Assembly (NCBI GenBank): GCA_903859155.1
Contig: CAIOLO010000019.1
Span: 138,472-202,471 of the forward strand
Source of the DNA: an uncultured beta proteobacterium
GTDB lineage: Bacteria; Pseudomonadota; Gammaproteobacteria; Burkholderiales; SG8-39
Length of the DNA: 64,000 nucleotides
Direction: 5' to 3'
Shown piece after piece: positions 39,628-48,206 of the stretch. The notes below the pieces were generated by a model. The model worked only from the letters and a program-made list of their open reading frames with translations. It did no database searches and was not told the DNA's origin. The position numbers and the translations under genes were made by a program. The first letter of the stretch is position 1. Each line of letters starts with the position of its first letter.

Positions 39628-40804
39628 TCCATTCCTTCCAGGCGCGCTCGTTCTTGTCGGCGCAACCGGCGGCGATGTCGAGCATTTCATCGATCCAGCG
39701 CGGCTTGCTGCCAAAGGCGATCAGCGCGTCGGCATTGGCGGCACCCTGCCGCCCGCTGGCGCGCAGCTGATCCCAGGCGGTGAGCCGGCCCAGTTCGCCG
39801 GCAAGGGTCTCCAGCAAGGCCTGGCTGCCACGAGCGTCCTCCAGGTGGATCCGGTCCTGATCCGGCTGCAGGCCTTTCAAGACGTAGCTGGTGGCGCCGA
39901 GCGTGACTGCGTGCAGAAAGGCGGGCGACACCGCCTGCATGCGATGCTGGATGGCAACCACGCGTTCGGCCTGCGTGCGCCACGCCGGTTGCGGCGTGGA
40001 GAGAAAGGGAGCGAGGGCCGAAGGCAGCGCCTGCTTGAGATCGAGCAGGTAATGCCCTTCGGGGCCGCCCTTGCCATGGATCAGGATGACATAGCGTTCG
40101 ATGCCCAGGCTGCCCAGGCCGGCGATGCGGCGCGCCACGTCAATCACGCGGTAGAACCCGGGGTCGTCCCGGGCGGCTGCGAATTGCCGCATGAAGGCGG
40201 TCACTTTTGCGCGTTGCGCTGCCGCCACCGGCAGGGCTTTGCGCCCGTCGGTGTTGAGCGTCATTTTGCCCTTGTGCAGCAGCGTGCGGCTGGCAATGAA
40301 ATCGGCGCGCTTGCGCTCACGGACGTTGTCGAACAGTTTCGCGAGCAGGCCGGTCGCCGCATCGCGGTCGATCCAGCGCGCCTTGCCGCCTGCCAGTGTC
40401 TCGGCGTATGCGCTCAGGTAGCGCCGGCACAACGCGGTGGCGGCATCGGTGGCCAGGCCGATGGGCTTGCTGGCCACAAGAATGCTGGTTGCCGCGCGCG
40501 CAATCTCCCAGGTGCAGGGGGCGAGCGCGGCTTCGTCGAAATCGTTGATGTCGAAATACACCAGGCGGTTGTCGCCCTTGTAGGTGCCGAAATTCTCCAG
40601 ATGCAGGTCAGCGCAGATCCAGGCCGCAGGCGCATTGCGCAACAACGCCCGAGCGGGCAGGTCGGCATGGAAAAGGTGACAGGTTCCGCGCAGGAATGCG
40701 AACGGGTCGGCGCGCATGGCGCGATACTTGAGCGCGAGCCGCTCGCTTTCACGTCCGCGGTTGTAGAGGGCGATGCGCGCTGATAGCGAAGATGCTTTCA
40801 TCAT
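39608..40804 (-). CDS. DUF2252 protein
   Basis: About 398 residues from the ATG at 40804; the codons upstream to 40984 overlap the promoter-like region and are unlikely to be translated. Family features: RESERLALKYRAMRADPFAFLRGTCHLFHADL near the start, then ICADLHLENFGTYKGDNRLVYFDINDFDEA, which resembles the catalytic loop and metal site of aminoglycoside-phosphotransferase-type kinases. The family's role is unknown; a small-molecule kinase activity is an inference from that fold resemblance. Monocistronic here. Confidence 0.8.
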   Translation of the reverse strand: MMKASSLSARIALYNRGRESERLALKYRAMRADPFAFLRGTCHLFHADLPARALLRNAPAAWICADLHLENFGTYKGDNRLVYFDINDFDEAALAPCTWEIARAATSILVASKPIGLATDAATALCRRYLSAYAETLAGGKARWIDRDAATGLLAKLFDNVRERKRADFIASRTLLHKGKMTLNTDGRKALPVAAAQRAKVTAFMRQFAAARDDPGFYRVIDVARRIAGLGSLGIERYVILIHGKGGPEGHYLLDLKQALPSALAPFLSTPQPAWRTQAERVVAIQHRMQAVSPAFLHAVTLGATSYVLKGLQPDQDRIHLEDARGSQALLETLAGELGRLTAWDQLRASGRQGAANADALIAFGSKPRWIDEMLDIAAGCADKNERAWKEWIIPSSD

Positions 40805-40832
40805 GGAGCAGCCCTCGGGCATTCGTGCTTTG

Positions 40833-40861
40833 TTGATCTTCAACGGGATATCGGCTATAAA
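40833..40861 (+). promoter_or_regulatory. Strong sigma-70-type promoter in the DUF2252/SulP gap
   Basis: TTGATC and TATAAA with exactly 17 bases between them. Transcription should start near 40868. The next feature downstream on this strand is the terminator at 40918-40955, then the SulP gene at 41054. Confidence 0.6.
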
Positions 40862-40867
40862 GCCTTT

Positions 40868-40955
40868 TATACGCCGAGTTGATTCAGCTTGCGGGGCGTG
40901 ATCCACGAAAATGAATGAAGCCCGGTTTCGGCGTGATTGCCAGCCGGGCTTTTTG
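40868..40955 (+). ncRNA. Candidate small RNA or attenuated leader of the SulP gene
   Basis: A consensus-like promoter and an intrinsic terminator bracket about 88 bases with no open frame of note. A short hairpin CGTG-ATC-CACG lies in the middle. It could be a free-standing small RNA, or a leader controlling the sulP-like gene 100 bases further on by attenuation. I recognise no known family. Confidence 0.4.
40918..40955 (+). terminator. Intrinsic terminator upstream of the SulP gene
   Basis: AAGCCCGG pairs with CCGGGCTT over eight base pairs, with an inner GGC/GCC extension, and is followed by TTTT (five T in a row from 40950). There is no upstream gene on this strand, so it must end the transcript from the promoter at 40833. 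Confidence 0.7.
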
Positions 40956-41053
40956 CTTCTGTTTGGGTGCGACGGTTCCGTCATTCGCGACGCTGCGGAA
41001 CCCCCGCGCTTCTGCCTCGGGCGTTAAATGTGCAATTCTGTCGGGCCCTGTGA

Positions 41054-43264
41054 ATGATGACTGACGCCGCGCGGACAGATGGCGGACTCGCAGGCGATTT
41101 CTGGGGCGGGCTCGCGTCGATGCTGGTCGCGCTGCCCTCGGCGATTGCATTCGGCGTGCTGGTCTACAGCGCGATCGGCCCGGAATACGCCGGTGCCGGC
41201 GCGCTCTCGGGCATCCTTGGCGCCGCGGCACTGGGCATGGTCGCGCCGCTGGTCGGGCGCAACGGCGGATTCATCACGGCGCCTTGCGCACCGGCCGCCG
41301 CGGTGCTCGCCGCGATGGCCATCGAACTGTCCGGGCATGGCGACATGTCCGCTGAGCGTCTGCTCTCGCTGCTGGCACTCACCGCGCTGCTCTCGGCGCT
41401 GTTCCAGCTGGTCTTGGGCATTGTGCGCGCCGGGCGCCTGATCAAGTTCATTCCCTATCAGGTGGTGACCGGCTATCTTTCAGGGGTGGCCCTGATCATC
41501 GCGGTCGGGCAACTGCCCAAGCTGCTGGGGCTGCCCAAGGAGATGAGCCTCGCGCACGGCGTGCTCGCGCCCGAGGCGTGGAACTGGACCGGCATCGGCG
41601 TGGGGCTGGTGACCATCGCGGTCATGGTGGGCGCCTCGCGGATCACGCAGAAGGTGCCCGGCGCAATCCTCGGCCTGGCGGCGGGCATTGCGGCTTATTT
41701 TGCGGCGTCGCTGCTCGATCCGGGGCTGCTGCAGTTGGCGCACAATGCCCTGGTGATCGGGCCGATCGACACCTCCGGTTCGATCGTCGACGCGGTTACG
41801 CAGCGGGCCGTTTCCCTCATCGGGATCCGACCCGAGGACGTGGGCATGGTGCTCGCCTCGGCGCTGACGCTGGCGGTGCTGCTGTCCATCGATACGCTCA
41901 AGACCGGGGTGGTGCTCGATGCGATGATGCACAGCCGGCACAATTCGAATCGCGAACTGCTTGCGCAGGGTTCGGCCAATTTTGCGGCGTTCATGATCGG
42001 GGGCTTGCCCGGCGCCGGCACCATGGGCGCGACGCTGGTCAATTTTTCAAGCGGCGGCCGCTCTTACTGGTCCGGTGTGGCCGAAGGCGTGCTGGTGGTC
42101 GCCGCTTACGTGCTGCTGGGCCGCTTGATTGCCTGGGTGCCGATCGGGGCTCTGGCGGGCATCCTGCTGGTGGTGGCGTTTCGCATGTTCGATCGCGGCA
42201 TGTTCCTGCTGCTCATGCATCCGGCGACGCGCGTCGATTTCATCGTCATCGCAACCGTCGTCGTGGTCGCGCAGTTCGGGCTGATCGCCGCCTCCGCGGT
42301 CGGCATCGCCATTGCGATCCTGCTTTTCATCCGCGACCAGATCCGCGGCACGGTGCTCATCGCCAAGCACGACCTGCGCAGCGCCCATTCCAAGCGCCGG
42401 CGCCTGGAGGACGAGCGCGACGTGCTCAACGTGGCTGGCGAGCGCGCGGCGGTGGCGCAGTTGCAGGGCAACCTGTTCTTCGGCACCACCGATCACTTAT
42501 TTTCGCAGCTGGAGCCGGACCTGGCGCGCCTGCGCTACCTGTTGCTCGATCTGCGCCGGGTGCAGTCGATGGATTACACCGCTGCGCACCTGGTCGAGCA
42601 GATGCGGCACCGGCTGCAGGAGCGGGGCGGGGAGTTGCTGTTCAGCGGCATGCCTTCGAGCCTGCCCACGACCCCGGACTTCGAGCGCTACCTGGAGGAT
42701 CTGGGCATGGTCAGCAGCAGCGGCGGAATCCGTGTTTTCGACACGCGCGACAGTGCGATCGAATGGATGGAGGATCGCCTGCTCGAGGCGGCCGGGGTGA
42801 CGCCGCAGGAGGACGGGCTTGCGCTGAACCTGGGCGAGATCGACCTGCTCTCCGAACTCGACGCCGCGTCGCTGGCAGAATTGAGCAAGATGGCGCACGA
42901 ACTTTCGGTTCCCGCCGGCGGCCGCATCTGTTCGCGCGGCGAGGAGGGCAACGAGATGTTCCTGCTGCGCCGCGGCCGGGTGCACGTGCTGCTCCCGCTG
43001 GAGGGCAACCGGCGGCACCATCTGGCCACATTCTGCCAGGGGGATTTTTTCGGCGAGATGGCGTTTCTGGACCGCGAGCGGCGTTCCGCCGACATCGAGG
43101 CAGCCACGCCGACCGAGCTCTACGTGCTGTCGCGCGAGAATTTCGACGCGATGGTCAAGGCCAATCCGGCGCTGGGCGGGCGGCTGTTCGAGCAACTCGC
43201 GCTGGCGGTCGCCTTGCGCCTGCGCACCGCCGACAGCGAGCTGCGCATGCTCGAGGAGCGCTGA
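41054..43264 (+). CDS. SulP-family anion transporter with STAS and cyclic-nucleotide-binding domains
   Basis: 736 residues. The membrane part (about 1-420) begins DFWGGLASMLVALPSAIAFG and resembles SulP/SLC26 carriers of sulfate, bicarbonate or organic anions. A STAS domain follows (about 460-580: LLDLRRVQSMDYTAAHLVEQM). The C-terminal domain (about 600-725) has the Crp-like phosphate-binding cassette GDFFGEMAFLDRERRSADIE, with Gly-Glu and Arg-Ser-Ala all present. Transport may therefore respond to cAMP or another cyclic nucleotide. The ion is not predictable. The start follows a leader with promoter and terminator. Confidence 0.88.
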   Translation: MMTDAARTDGGLAGDFWGGLASMLVALPSAIAFGVLVYSAIGPEYAGAGALSGILGAAALGMVAPLVGRNGGFITAPCAPAAAVLAAMAIELSGHGDMSAERLLSLLALTALLSALFQLVLGIVRAGRLIKFIPYQVVTGYLSGVALIIAVGQLPKLLGLPKEMSLAHGVLAPEAWNWTGIGVGLVTIAVMVGASRITQKVPGAILGLAAGIAAYFAASLLDPGLLQLAHNALVIGPIDTSGSIVDAVTQRAVSLIGIRPEDVGMVLASALTLAVLLSIDTLKTGVVLDAMMHSRHNSNRELLAQGSANFAAFMIGGLPGAGTMGATLVNFSSGGRSYWSGVAEGVLVVAAYVLLGRLIAWVPIGALAGILLVVAFRMFDRGMFLLLMHPATRVDFIVIATVVVVAQFGLIAASAVGIAIAILLFIRDQIRGTVLIAKHDLRSAHSKRRRLEDERDVLNVAGERAAVAQLQGNLFFGTTDHLFSQLEPDLARLRYLLLDLRRVQSMDYTAAHLVEQMRHRLQERGGELLFSGMPSSLPTTPDFERYLEDLGMVSSSGGIRVFDTRDSAIEWMEDRLLEAAGVTPQEDGLALNLGEIDLLSELDAASLAELSKMAHELSVPAGGRICSRGEEGNEMFLLRRGRVHVLLPLEGNRRHHLATFCQGDFFGEMAFLDRERRSADIEAATPTELYVLSRENFDAMVKANPALGGRLFEQLALAVALRLRTADSELRMLEER

Positions 43265-43301
43265 GGCCTATCTTCAACCGCTGCCGCGGCAGCAGGCGGT
43301 T

Positions 43302-44189
43302 TCAATAAACCCGGGGCACGAAGCGCTGGCTCGACATCTTCGGCCGCTTGTAGCCGATGTCGCCCTGCCGCGGCGGAACTTCGATCTCCACCGGCGTCAG
43401 GTTTTCGTAGGGGATCTGCTTGAGCATATGCGCAATGCAGTTGAGGCGTGCCTTCTTCTTGTTGTCCGCTTCGACAACGCACCACGGGGATTTGGCCTTG
43501 TCGGTTGCCGCAAACATGACGTCCTTCGCCTTGGAATATTCCATCCAGTGCTTGCGCGACTCCATGTCCATGGGGCTGAGCTTCCAGCGCTTGGTGGGAT
43601 TGTGGATCCGTTCCTGGAAGCGCTTTTCCTGCTCCTCGTCATTCACCGAGAACCAGTATTTGAGCAGGTAGATGCCGGAGCGGATCAGCATTTCTTCGAA
43701 CAGCGGACAGGATCGCAGGAACTCCCTGTATTCCTCGTCGCTGCAAAAACCCATCACGTGTTCCACCCCGGCGCGGTTGTACCAGCTGCGGTCGAAGAGA
43801 ACGATTTCCCCCGCCGCCGGCAGGTGGGGAACGTAGCGCTGGAAGTACCACTGGCCGCGCTCGCGCTCGGTGGGCGTGCCCAGCGCGACGATGCGGCAAA
43901 TGCGGGGATTCAGGCTCTCTGCGATGCGCTTGATGACGCCCCCCTTGCCGGCGGCATCGCGTCCTTCGAAGACCACTGCGACCTTCAATCCCCTCATGCG
44001 CACCCATTCCTGAAGCTTGATGAGTTCGACCTGCAGGTGCGCAAGTTCGTCGACATATTTGTATTTCCGGGGCGGTTTGCGCAACTTGGGACGGCCCGCG
44101 GATTTCCAGTGCTGCTCTATGGCGGAGGTTTCCCTGGCATCGGCCAGGACCTCGTCGCCGTTACGTTTCACAGGTTTCTTCTTTGCCAT
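43302..44189 (-). CDS. ppk2: Polyphosphate kinase 2
   Basis: 295 residues. It uses polyphosphate to phosphorylate nucleoside mono- or diphosphates. Walker A is GRDAAGKGG, Walker B is VLFDRSWYNRAGVEHVMGF, and the lid region has TPTERERGQWYFQRYVPHLP. These are the PPK2 hallmarks. An arginine-rich C-terminus (RPKMSSQRFVPRVY) is also typical. The class cannot be fixed from reading, although the single-domain length suits class I. A ribosome-binding site GGAGGATAA precedes the ATG. No phosphate regulon genes are nearby. Confidence 0.93.
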   Translation of the reverse strand: MAKKKPVKRNGDEVLADARETSAIEQHWKSAGRPKLRKPPRKYKYVDELAHLQVELIKLQEWVRMRGLKVAVVFEGRDAAGKGGVIKRIAESLNPRICRIVALGTPTERERGQWYFQRYVPHLPAAGEIVLFDRSWYNRAGVEHVMGFCSDEEYREFLRSCPLFEEMLIRSGIYLLKYWFSVNDEEQEKRFQERIHNPTKRWKLSPMDMESRKHWMEYSKAKDVMFAATDKAKSPWCVVEADNKKKARLNCIAHMLKQIPYENLTPVEIEVPPRQGDIGYKRPKMSSQRFVPRVY

Positions 44190-44381
44190 TATTTATCCTC
44201 CGCAAATCGATTGGGAACGCAATCCTGATTTGTTCGCGCCTGGCCGGCGGTGTGGCGCTCATGTGGCGCCACCGGGGAAGGCACGGCTGACATGTTGCAC
44301 CTGCGCCTGGCCGAACGCAATACCGGCCGCGGGAACGCTGCGGGAACCCGGTCCCAACTGAAATGATTGGCGGTCAGTTGG

Positions 44382-45362
44382 CTACTGGCGCGGAATGTTG
44401 AAATTGCGCACCACCTCTGCCGCCATGGCGCGATCCTGCTTCATGTAGTCGGCAAACTCCTCCGGGGTGCCGGCCATGTTATCCACGCCCTGTGCCACCA
44501 GGAATTCGCCGAACTGCGGCTCGCGATACAGGCGCAGCACTTCGCTGTTTAACCGGCGGATCAGGGCATCGGGGGTGCCCCCCGGTGCCGCAAGCCCCTG
44601 CCAGGAGGTCATCGGCGCGTCGGCGATGCCCACTTCGGTGAAGGTGGGGACATCCGGAAATGTCGGGTAGCGCTTCAGGCTGCTGATCGCCAGCATCTTC
44701 ACTTTCTTCGCCTGGATCTGCCCCAGTGCATTGAAAAAGCCGATCCACACGAAGTGCACATCGCCGGCCAGCAACGCGGCAATCATCGCGGTGCCGTCCT
44801 TGTAGCCGATACCCACCATGTCGCTCTTCCAGCGTTCGTTCAGCCAGCGGCGGTAGATATCGGTGGGTGTGTTGGATCCATGGGTGGAGAAGTTGATGGC
44901 GCCGGGGCGGGCCTTGGTGTAGGTCTCGAACTCCTTCATGGTGTTTGGCGCCAGCGCCGCGCTGATGAATATGCCGCTCACCAGCGAATACAGGTTGGTG
45001 ATCGGCCGGAAATCCCTGTCCACGTCGTAGGACAGTTTGGCCATCACATGCGGATTGACCGACATTTGCGTGCTGTTGATGTGGCACAGGGTATAGCCGT
45101 CGGGCGTGGCGCGCGCGCAGGCTTCGGCGCCGATCACGAAATTGCCGCCCGGACGGTTTTCAATGACCAGCGGCTGACCGAGGCGCGGCAAAAGATCATT
45201 GCCGGTGCGGCGCATGATGACATCTGGCCCGCCGCCGGCGGGGAAGGGCAGGATGAGGCGTATCGGCTTGGCGGGATAGGGCGCTTGCGCGAGCACCGAT
45301 GCCGGAAGAATCACAGCAGCGCCAAGCAGCGCCAGGACCAGCGTTTGTAATGAAATTTTCAT
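44382..45362 (-). CDS. Bug/TTT periplasmic substrate-binding receptor
   Basis: 326 residues from ATG 45362, chosen because GGAGG lies five bases upstream; a GTG two codons earlier falls into that site. Signal peptide: LVLALLGAAVILPASVLAQ. Bug signatures: IRLILPFPAGGGPDVIMRR, IENRPGGNFVIGAEACARATPDGYT, VGIGYKDGTAMIAALLAGDV. The second half of the motif departs from the usual VPYKG (here IGYKDG), so ligand contacts may differ. No transporter genes are adjacent. Confidence 0.88.
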   Translation of the reverse strand: MKISLQTLVLALLGAAVILPASVLAQAPYPAKPIRLILPFPAGGGPDVIMRRTGNDLLPRLGQPLVIENRPGGNFVIGAEACARATPDGYTLCHINSTQMSVNPHVMAKLSYDVDRDFRPITNLYSLVSGIFISAALAPNTMKEFETYTKARPGAINFSTHGSNTPTDIYRRWLNERWKSDMVGIGYKDGTAMIAALLAGDVHFVWIGFFNALGQIQAKKVKMLAISSLKRYPTFPDVPTFTEVGIADAPMTSWQGLAAPGGTPDALIRRLNSEVLRLYREPQFGEFLVAQGVDNMAGTPEEFADYMKQDRAMAAEVVRNFNIPRQ

Positions 45363-45395
45363 GCGCACCTCCGGTGAATAAAATGGATCCGAATC

Positions 45396-45812
45396 TCAGT
45401 CTTTTTTCTTCGCTGCCTGCGGCAACAGCATCCGGATTGATTTGCGAAGGCGCTTCGCCGCGGCGACCGCATAGCGCGCTTCGGATAACGGGATCTCCTC
45501 TGCGCCGGGATAGCGCGTGACAGTTGCATATCGCTTCAGGCGCGCAATGTCATCCAGCGATAGTCCGAGGCTTTTTCCATTGCCGAGACGCACGACCAAT
45601 GCCTCGAGATCGTGTGTCTTCGGAAAGTCGAGTCCGCGCAAAACAAGGAGTGCCTTGAGGTATTTTTCCGTGCATTGCTGCGCGTGAAAGCAAACCGTGT
45701 CGGTAGGGCATCGAGGCCCGAGTTTGAGCGTGTGCGTTGCGGTCAGGAGGTCGTTCTCCGCTTTCGCGAGCCACTCGCGAACCACCAAAATGGTGGCTTC
45801 AGCCTTTTTCAT
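45396..45812 (-). CDS. HEPN-domain toxin candidate of an MNT/HEPN pair
   Basis: 138 residues from ATG 45812. HEPN features: VREWLAKAENDLLTATHTL near the start and CFHAQQCTEKYLKALLVLRG in the middle, followed by THDLEALVVRLG. HEPN proteins of this kind are the ribonuclease toxins of HepT/MntA (type VII) systems. The gene overlaps the end of the MNT gene by 14 bases, in the order MNT then HEPN on the minus strand. An exact RX4-6H catalytic motif was not clear to me, so activity is less certain than the pairing. Confidence 0.8.
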   Translation of the reverse strand: MKKAEATILVVREWLAKAENDLLTATHTLKLGPRCPTDTVCFHAQQCTEKYLKALLVLRGLDFPKTHDLEALVVRLGNGKSLGLSLDDIARLKRYATVTRYPGAEEIPLSEARYAVAAAKRLRKSIRMLLPQAAKKKD

Positions 45813-46122
45813 ACAGGACGCGGCCCGCGCGCGCGGCAGGGCGCTCGATCGTCCCGGGAATTTTTCTGCGCCACGCAAAATCCTCCGGCGTAGTTACGAT
45901 GATATCTTTCGGCACGCGATAGCGGCGCAGAGCTTTGAGGATATCGAGTTCCTGTTCCGCTTTCGACCGGTTCGGGGTCATGACGATGAGCAAGTCCACG
46001 TCGCTGTCAGGCCCCGCGCGTCCAGTGGCGTGGGAGCCGAAAAGAATAATTTTTTCCGGCGCAAAACGTTTCACTATGCGCTCGACCATTTGCCCGAGAG
46101 TTCGCTCTTCACTGGCTTGCAT
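45799..46122 (-). CDS. MNT-type minimal nucleotidyltransferase antitoxin
   Basis: 107 residues from ATG 46122. The nucleotidyltransferase signature is complete: Gly29-Ser30 in LFGSHATGRAGPDSDVDLLIV with Asp41 and Asp43. In MntA/HepT systems this protein neutralises the HEPN partner by adding AMP residues to it. The arrangement directly upstream of and overlapping the HEPN gene supports this. The open frame extends to 46224, but without homology. Confidence 0.82.
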   Translation of the reverse strand: MQASEERTLGQMVERIVKRFAPEKIILFGSHATGRAGPDSDVDLLIVMTPNRSKAEQELDILKALRRYRVPKDIIVTTPEDFAWRRKIPGTIERPAARAGRVLYEKG

Positions 46123-46330
46123 GCTATCGGCCCATTCACACGTATCCGGTGCAAAGCATAGCACTGCGTGGTGTGCCGCCGCTGGAGGGCGGCGTGGGCG
46201 CCGGGCAGGGGATAAGCCCGTCACGATAGTAGCCGTTGACTGGTAAAGTCAGGTGCAATTGGAAATTAACCTCGGGAATTGAGGCGTGAGAGACTTGTCC
46301 GCTAAAGAACTGTGGCGCCGCCTTGAGATT

Positions 46331-46584
46331 ATGAAGAGCATTTCCCCATCTCTGACCCTTTTCGCGACAGCCGCGGCCTTATCCGGTGCCGCGCCCGATC
46401 CTGTCCTGCCAAGCCGGTGCGCCGGTTGACCATTTTCGCCGCAGGCAGCAGCGGTGACCGGTTCGCGCGCGTGTTCGCGCCCGGGCTCACCGAGAGCCTG
46501 GGGCAGCTGGCGATCGTCGCCAACGTCACCGGTGCGGGCGGCGTGGCTGCCGCTAAACGCATGGTGCGTTCGGCAGCGGATTGA
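46331..46584 (+). pseudogene. Decayed Bug receptor gene
   Basis: ATG 46331 opens a signal-peptide-like stretch (SLTLFATAAALSGAAPDP) that stops after 32 codons. A one-base shift restores KPVRRLTIFAAGSSGDRFARV, then LTESLGQLAIVANVTGAGG and AAAKRMVRSAAD, ending at TGA 46582-46584. This is the N-terminal third of a Bug receptor (compare IRLILPFPAGGGPD and VVENRVGAGG in intact copies). One frameshift and a truncation mark it as dead. The rest of the gene is missing; the hydrolase gene begins 57 bases on. Confidence 0.72.
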
Positions 46585-46640
46585 TCAGGCCTGGCCGTGA
46601 AGCGCACAACCAGACTGAACTGCATCGGCGCGCGCCGTTG

Positions 46641-47471
46641 ATGGATACGCTGATCATTCTGATCAAGGTGCTGGTGTCAGCGTACGCCGCGCTGCTGGTG
46701 CTGGCCTATTTTTACCAGGACGGTTTGATTTTCCTGCCGCAGCAGCTCAGCGGACTCGAATTGCAGGCCATCGCTTCCCGCCATGCGCAGGCCGAGCAGG
46801 TGCATCTGCCCGCGGACGACGGCGTGACGCTGCACGGCTGGTTCCTTGGCGCCGGCGGCACGCAAGCCTCGAGAGCGCCGCTGCTGGTCTACTACGGCGG
46901 CAATGCCGAGGAAGTCTCGTGGCTGCTGGACGAGGCGGGGCGCTTTGCCGGCTACTCTCTGCTGCTCATGAATTACCGCGGCTACGGCGGCAGCAGCGGC
47001 AAGCCGGGTGAATCGGTCCTGTACGCCGATGCACTGCGCGTCTTCGACTATGCGGCCTCCCGCGCCGATGTCGATGCCAGGCGCATAGTGATCATGGGGC
47101 GCAGCCTCGGCACTGCCATGGCGGTGCGCGTGGCCGCGCGCCGCGCGGTTCGCGCGGTGCTGCTGGTATCGCCCTACGACAGCATGGTGGAACTGGGCCG
47201 GCGCCATCATGCCTACCTGCCGGTATCGCTGCTCCTGCGCCATCGCTTTGATGCGAGCGCCGATGCGCCTAAAGCCAAGGCGCCGCTGCAGGTGCTGGTT
47301 GCCTCGCGCGACAGTATCGTCCCCCTGGAACATTCGCGCCGCCTGGCGGGCGCCTGGGGCGGGCCGCACAGCTGGCGCGAGATCGCCGACGCCGATCACA
47401 TCGACATTACGAGTTCGCCGGCATACTGGAAGGCGATTGCGGAGTTTCTGGCGCAGATGCGCGGTACCTAG
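46641..47471 (+). CDS. Membrane-anchored alpha/beta hydrolase
   Basis: 276 residues from ATG 46641. An N-terminal membrane segment (LIILIKVLVSAYAALLVLAYFY) is followed by a hydrolase domain of the BEM46/YfhR-like type. The nucleophile elbow is IMGRSLGTAMAV, the acid is probably in VASRDSIVPLEHS, and the histidine in DADHIDI. MNYRGYGGSSGKPGE forms the oxyanion region. Substrate unknown. The open frame to 46581 runs into the Bug relic and is not counted. Confidence 0.82.
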   Translation: MDTLIILIKVLVSAYAALLVLAYFYQDGLIFLPQQLSGLELQAIASRHAQAEQVHLPADDGVTLHGWFLGAGGTQASRAPLLVYYGGNAEEVSWLLDEAGRFAGYSLLLMNYRGYGGSSGKPGESVLYADALRVFDYAASRADVDARRIVIMGRSLGTAMAVRVAARRAVRAVLLVSPYDSMVELGRRHHAYLPVSLLLRHRFDASADAPKAKAPLQVLVASRDSIVPLEHSRRLAGAWGGPHSWREIADADHIDITSSPAYWKAIAEFLAQMRGT

Positions 47472-47494
47472 GCATTTTCACGACACTGCGGTGT

Positions 47495-47980
47495 TCAGGC
47501 GACGGATTCTTTTTTGGGTGTCAGGCGGGAACGCCCCTGCTGTGCGGCGCTGGGCACCTTGTCCGGAGCGGCGACTCCATCCAGTCCCACCGATCCCGGC
47601 CAGGGTACATCGGTAATGTCGAAGACGATGTCATCCGGTCCCTGATACTTGATTTCGTATTGCGCGTTGGGCGGAATCTCCGCCTCGCCCACGATGAGCG
47701 GCACGCCCTGCGCTTCGAGCTTTTTCGCCCAGGCGGCGACGTCATCGACCACCACGCCCATGTGATGGAAACCCTCGTAGTCCAGGCCCTTGTTGATCTG
47801 GTCCGTGGCGAATTTGAGGATGGTGATGTTGATGGAGCCGTCGGAGAGGATCACGCCGGTCGGGTTGTCCGGGTCCTTGCCGCCGCGGCTGACTTCTCGC
47901 CAGCCAAAGGTCTTTTTGTAGAACTCTGCGGACTGGCCGGGATTCTGGCTGGAAAAGGCAATGTGGCGGATTTTGTTCAT
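47495..47980 (-). CDS. VOC/glyoxalase-fold protein
   Basis: 161 residues. Begins MNKIRHIAFSSQNPGQSAEFYKKTFGW, the standard first module of vicinal-oxygen-chelate proteins, with a second module EGFHHMGVVVDDVAAWAKKLEAQG and a late GPDDIVFDITDVPW. Metal ligands could be His6, His in HHMGVVV and the late acidic residue. Members include glyoxalase I, dioxygenases and epimerases, so the reaction stays open. Convergent with the hydrolase gene upstream. A GGAGCGCC ribosome-binding site precedes the ATG. Confidence 0.8.
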   Translation of the reverse strand: MNKIRHIAFSSQNPGQSAEFYKKTFGWREVSRGGKDPDNPTGVILSDGSINITILKFATDQINKGLDYEGFHHMGVVVDDVAAWAKKLEAQGVPLIVGEAEIPPNAQYEIKYQGPDDIVFDITDVPWPGSVGLDGVAAPDKVPSAAQQGRSRLTPKKESVA

Positions 47981-48206
47981 GGCGGCGCTCCTCAGCGGCG
48001 GATATGAGCGCCTAGGATACTACCGCGCTGCGATGCCGTGGAGGCCTCGGTACCGCTGCGCATAAAAATTGCCCGGCATGTTTGTCCGCGGCAGTGCCGG
48101 CCAGCGCAACCGGTTGCCTATCGCGCCAAGTCACGAGCGGCCGCGAAAACCGGCTGTGTGCAAGGCGTGGCATCATCGCCTGCCCCCCTTTCAGGAGTCG
48201 CAGGTG

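Noticed and set aside
46329-46625. 98-codon minus-strand frame
   Set aside because: It is the shadow of the Bug relic and has no homology of its own.
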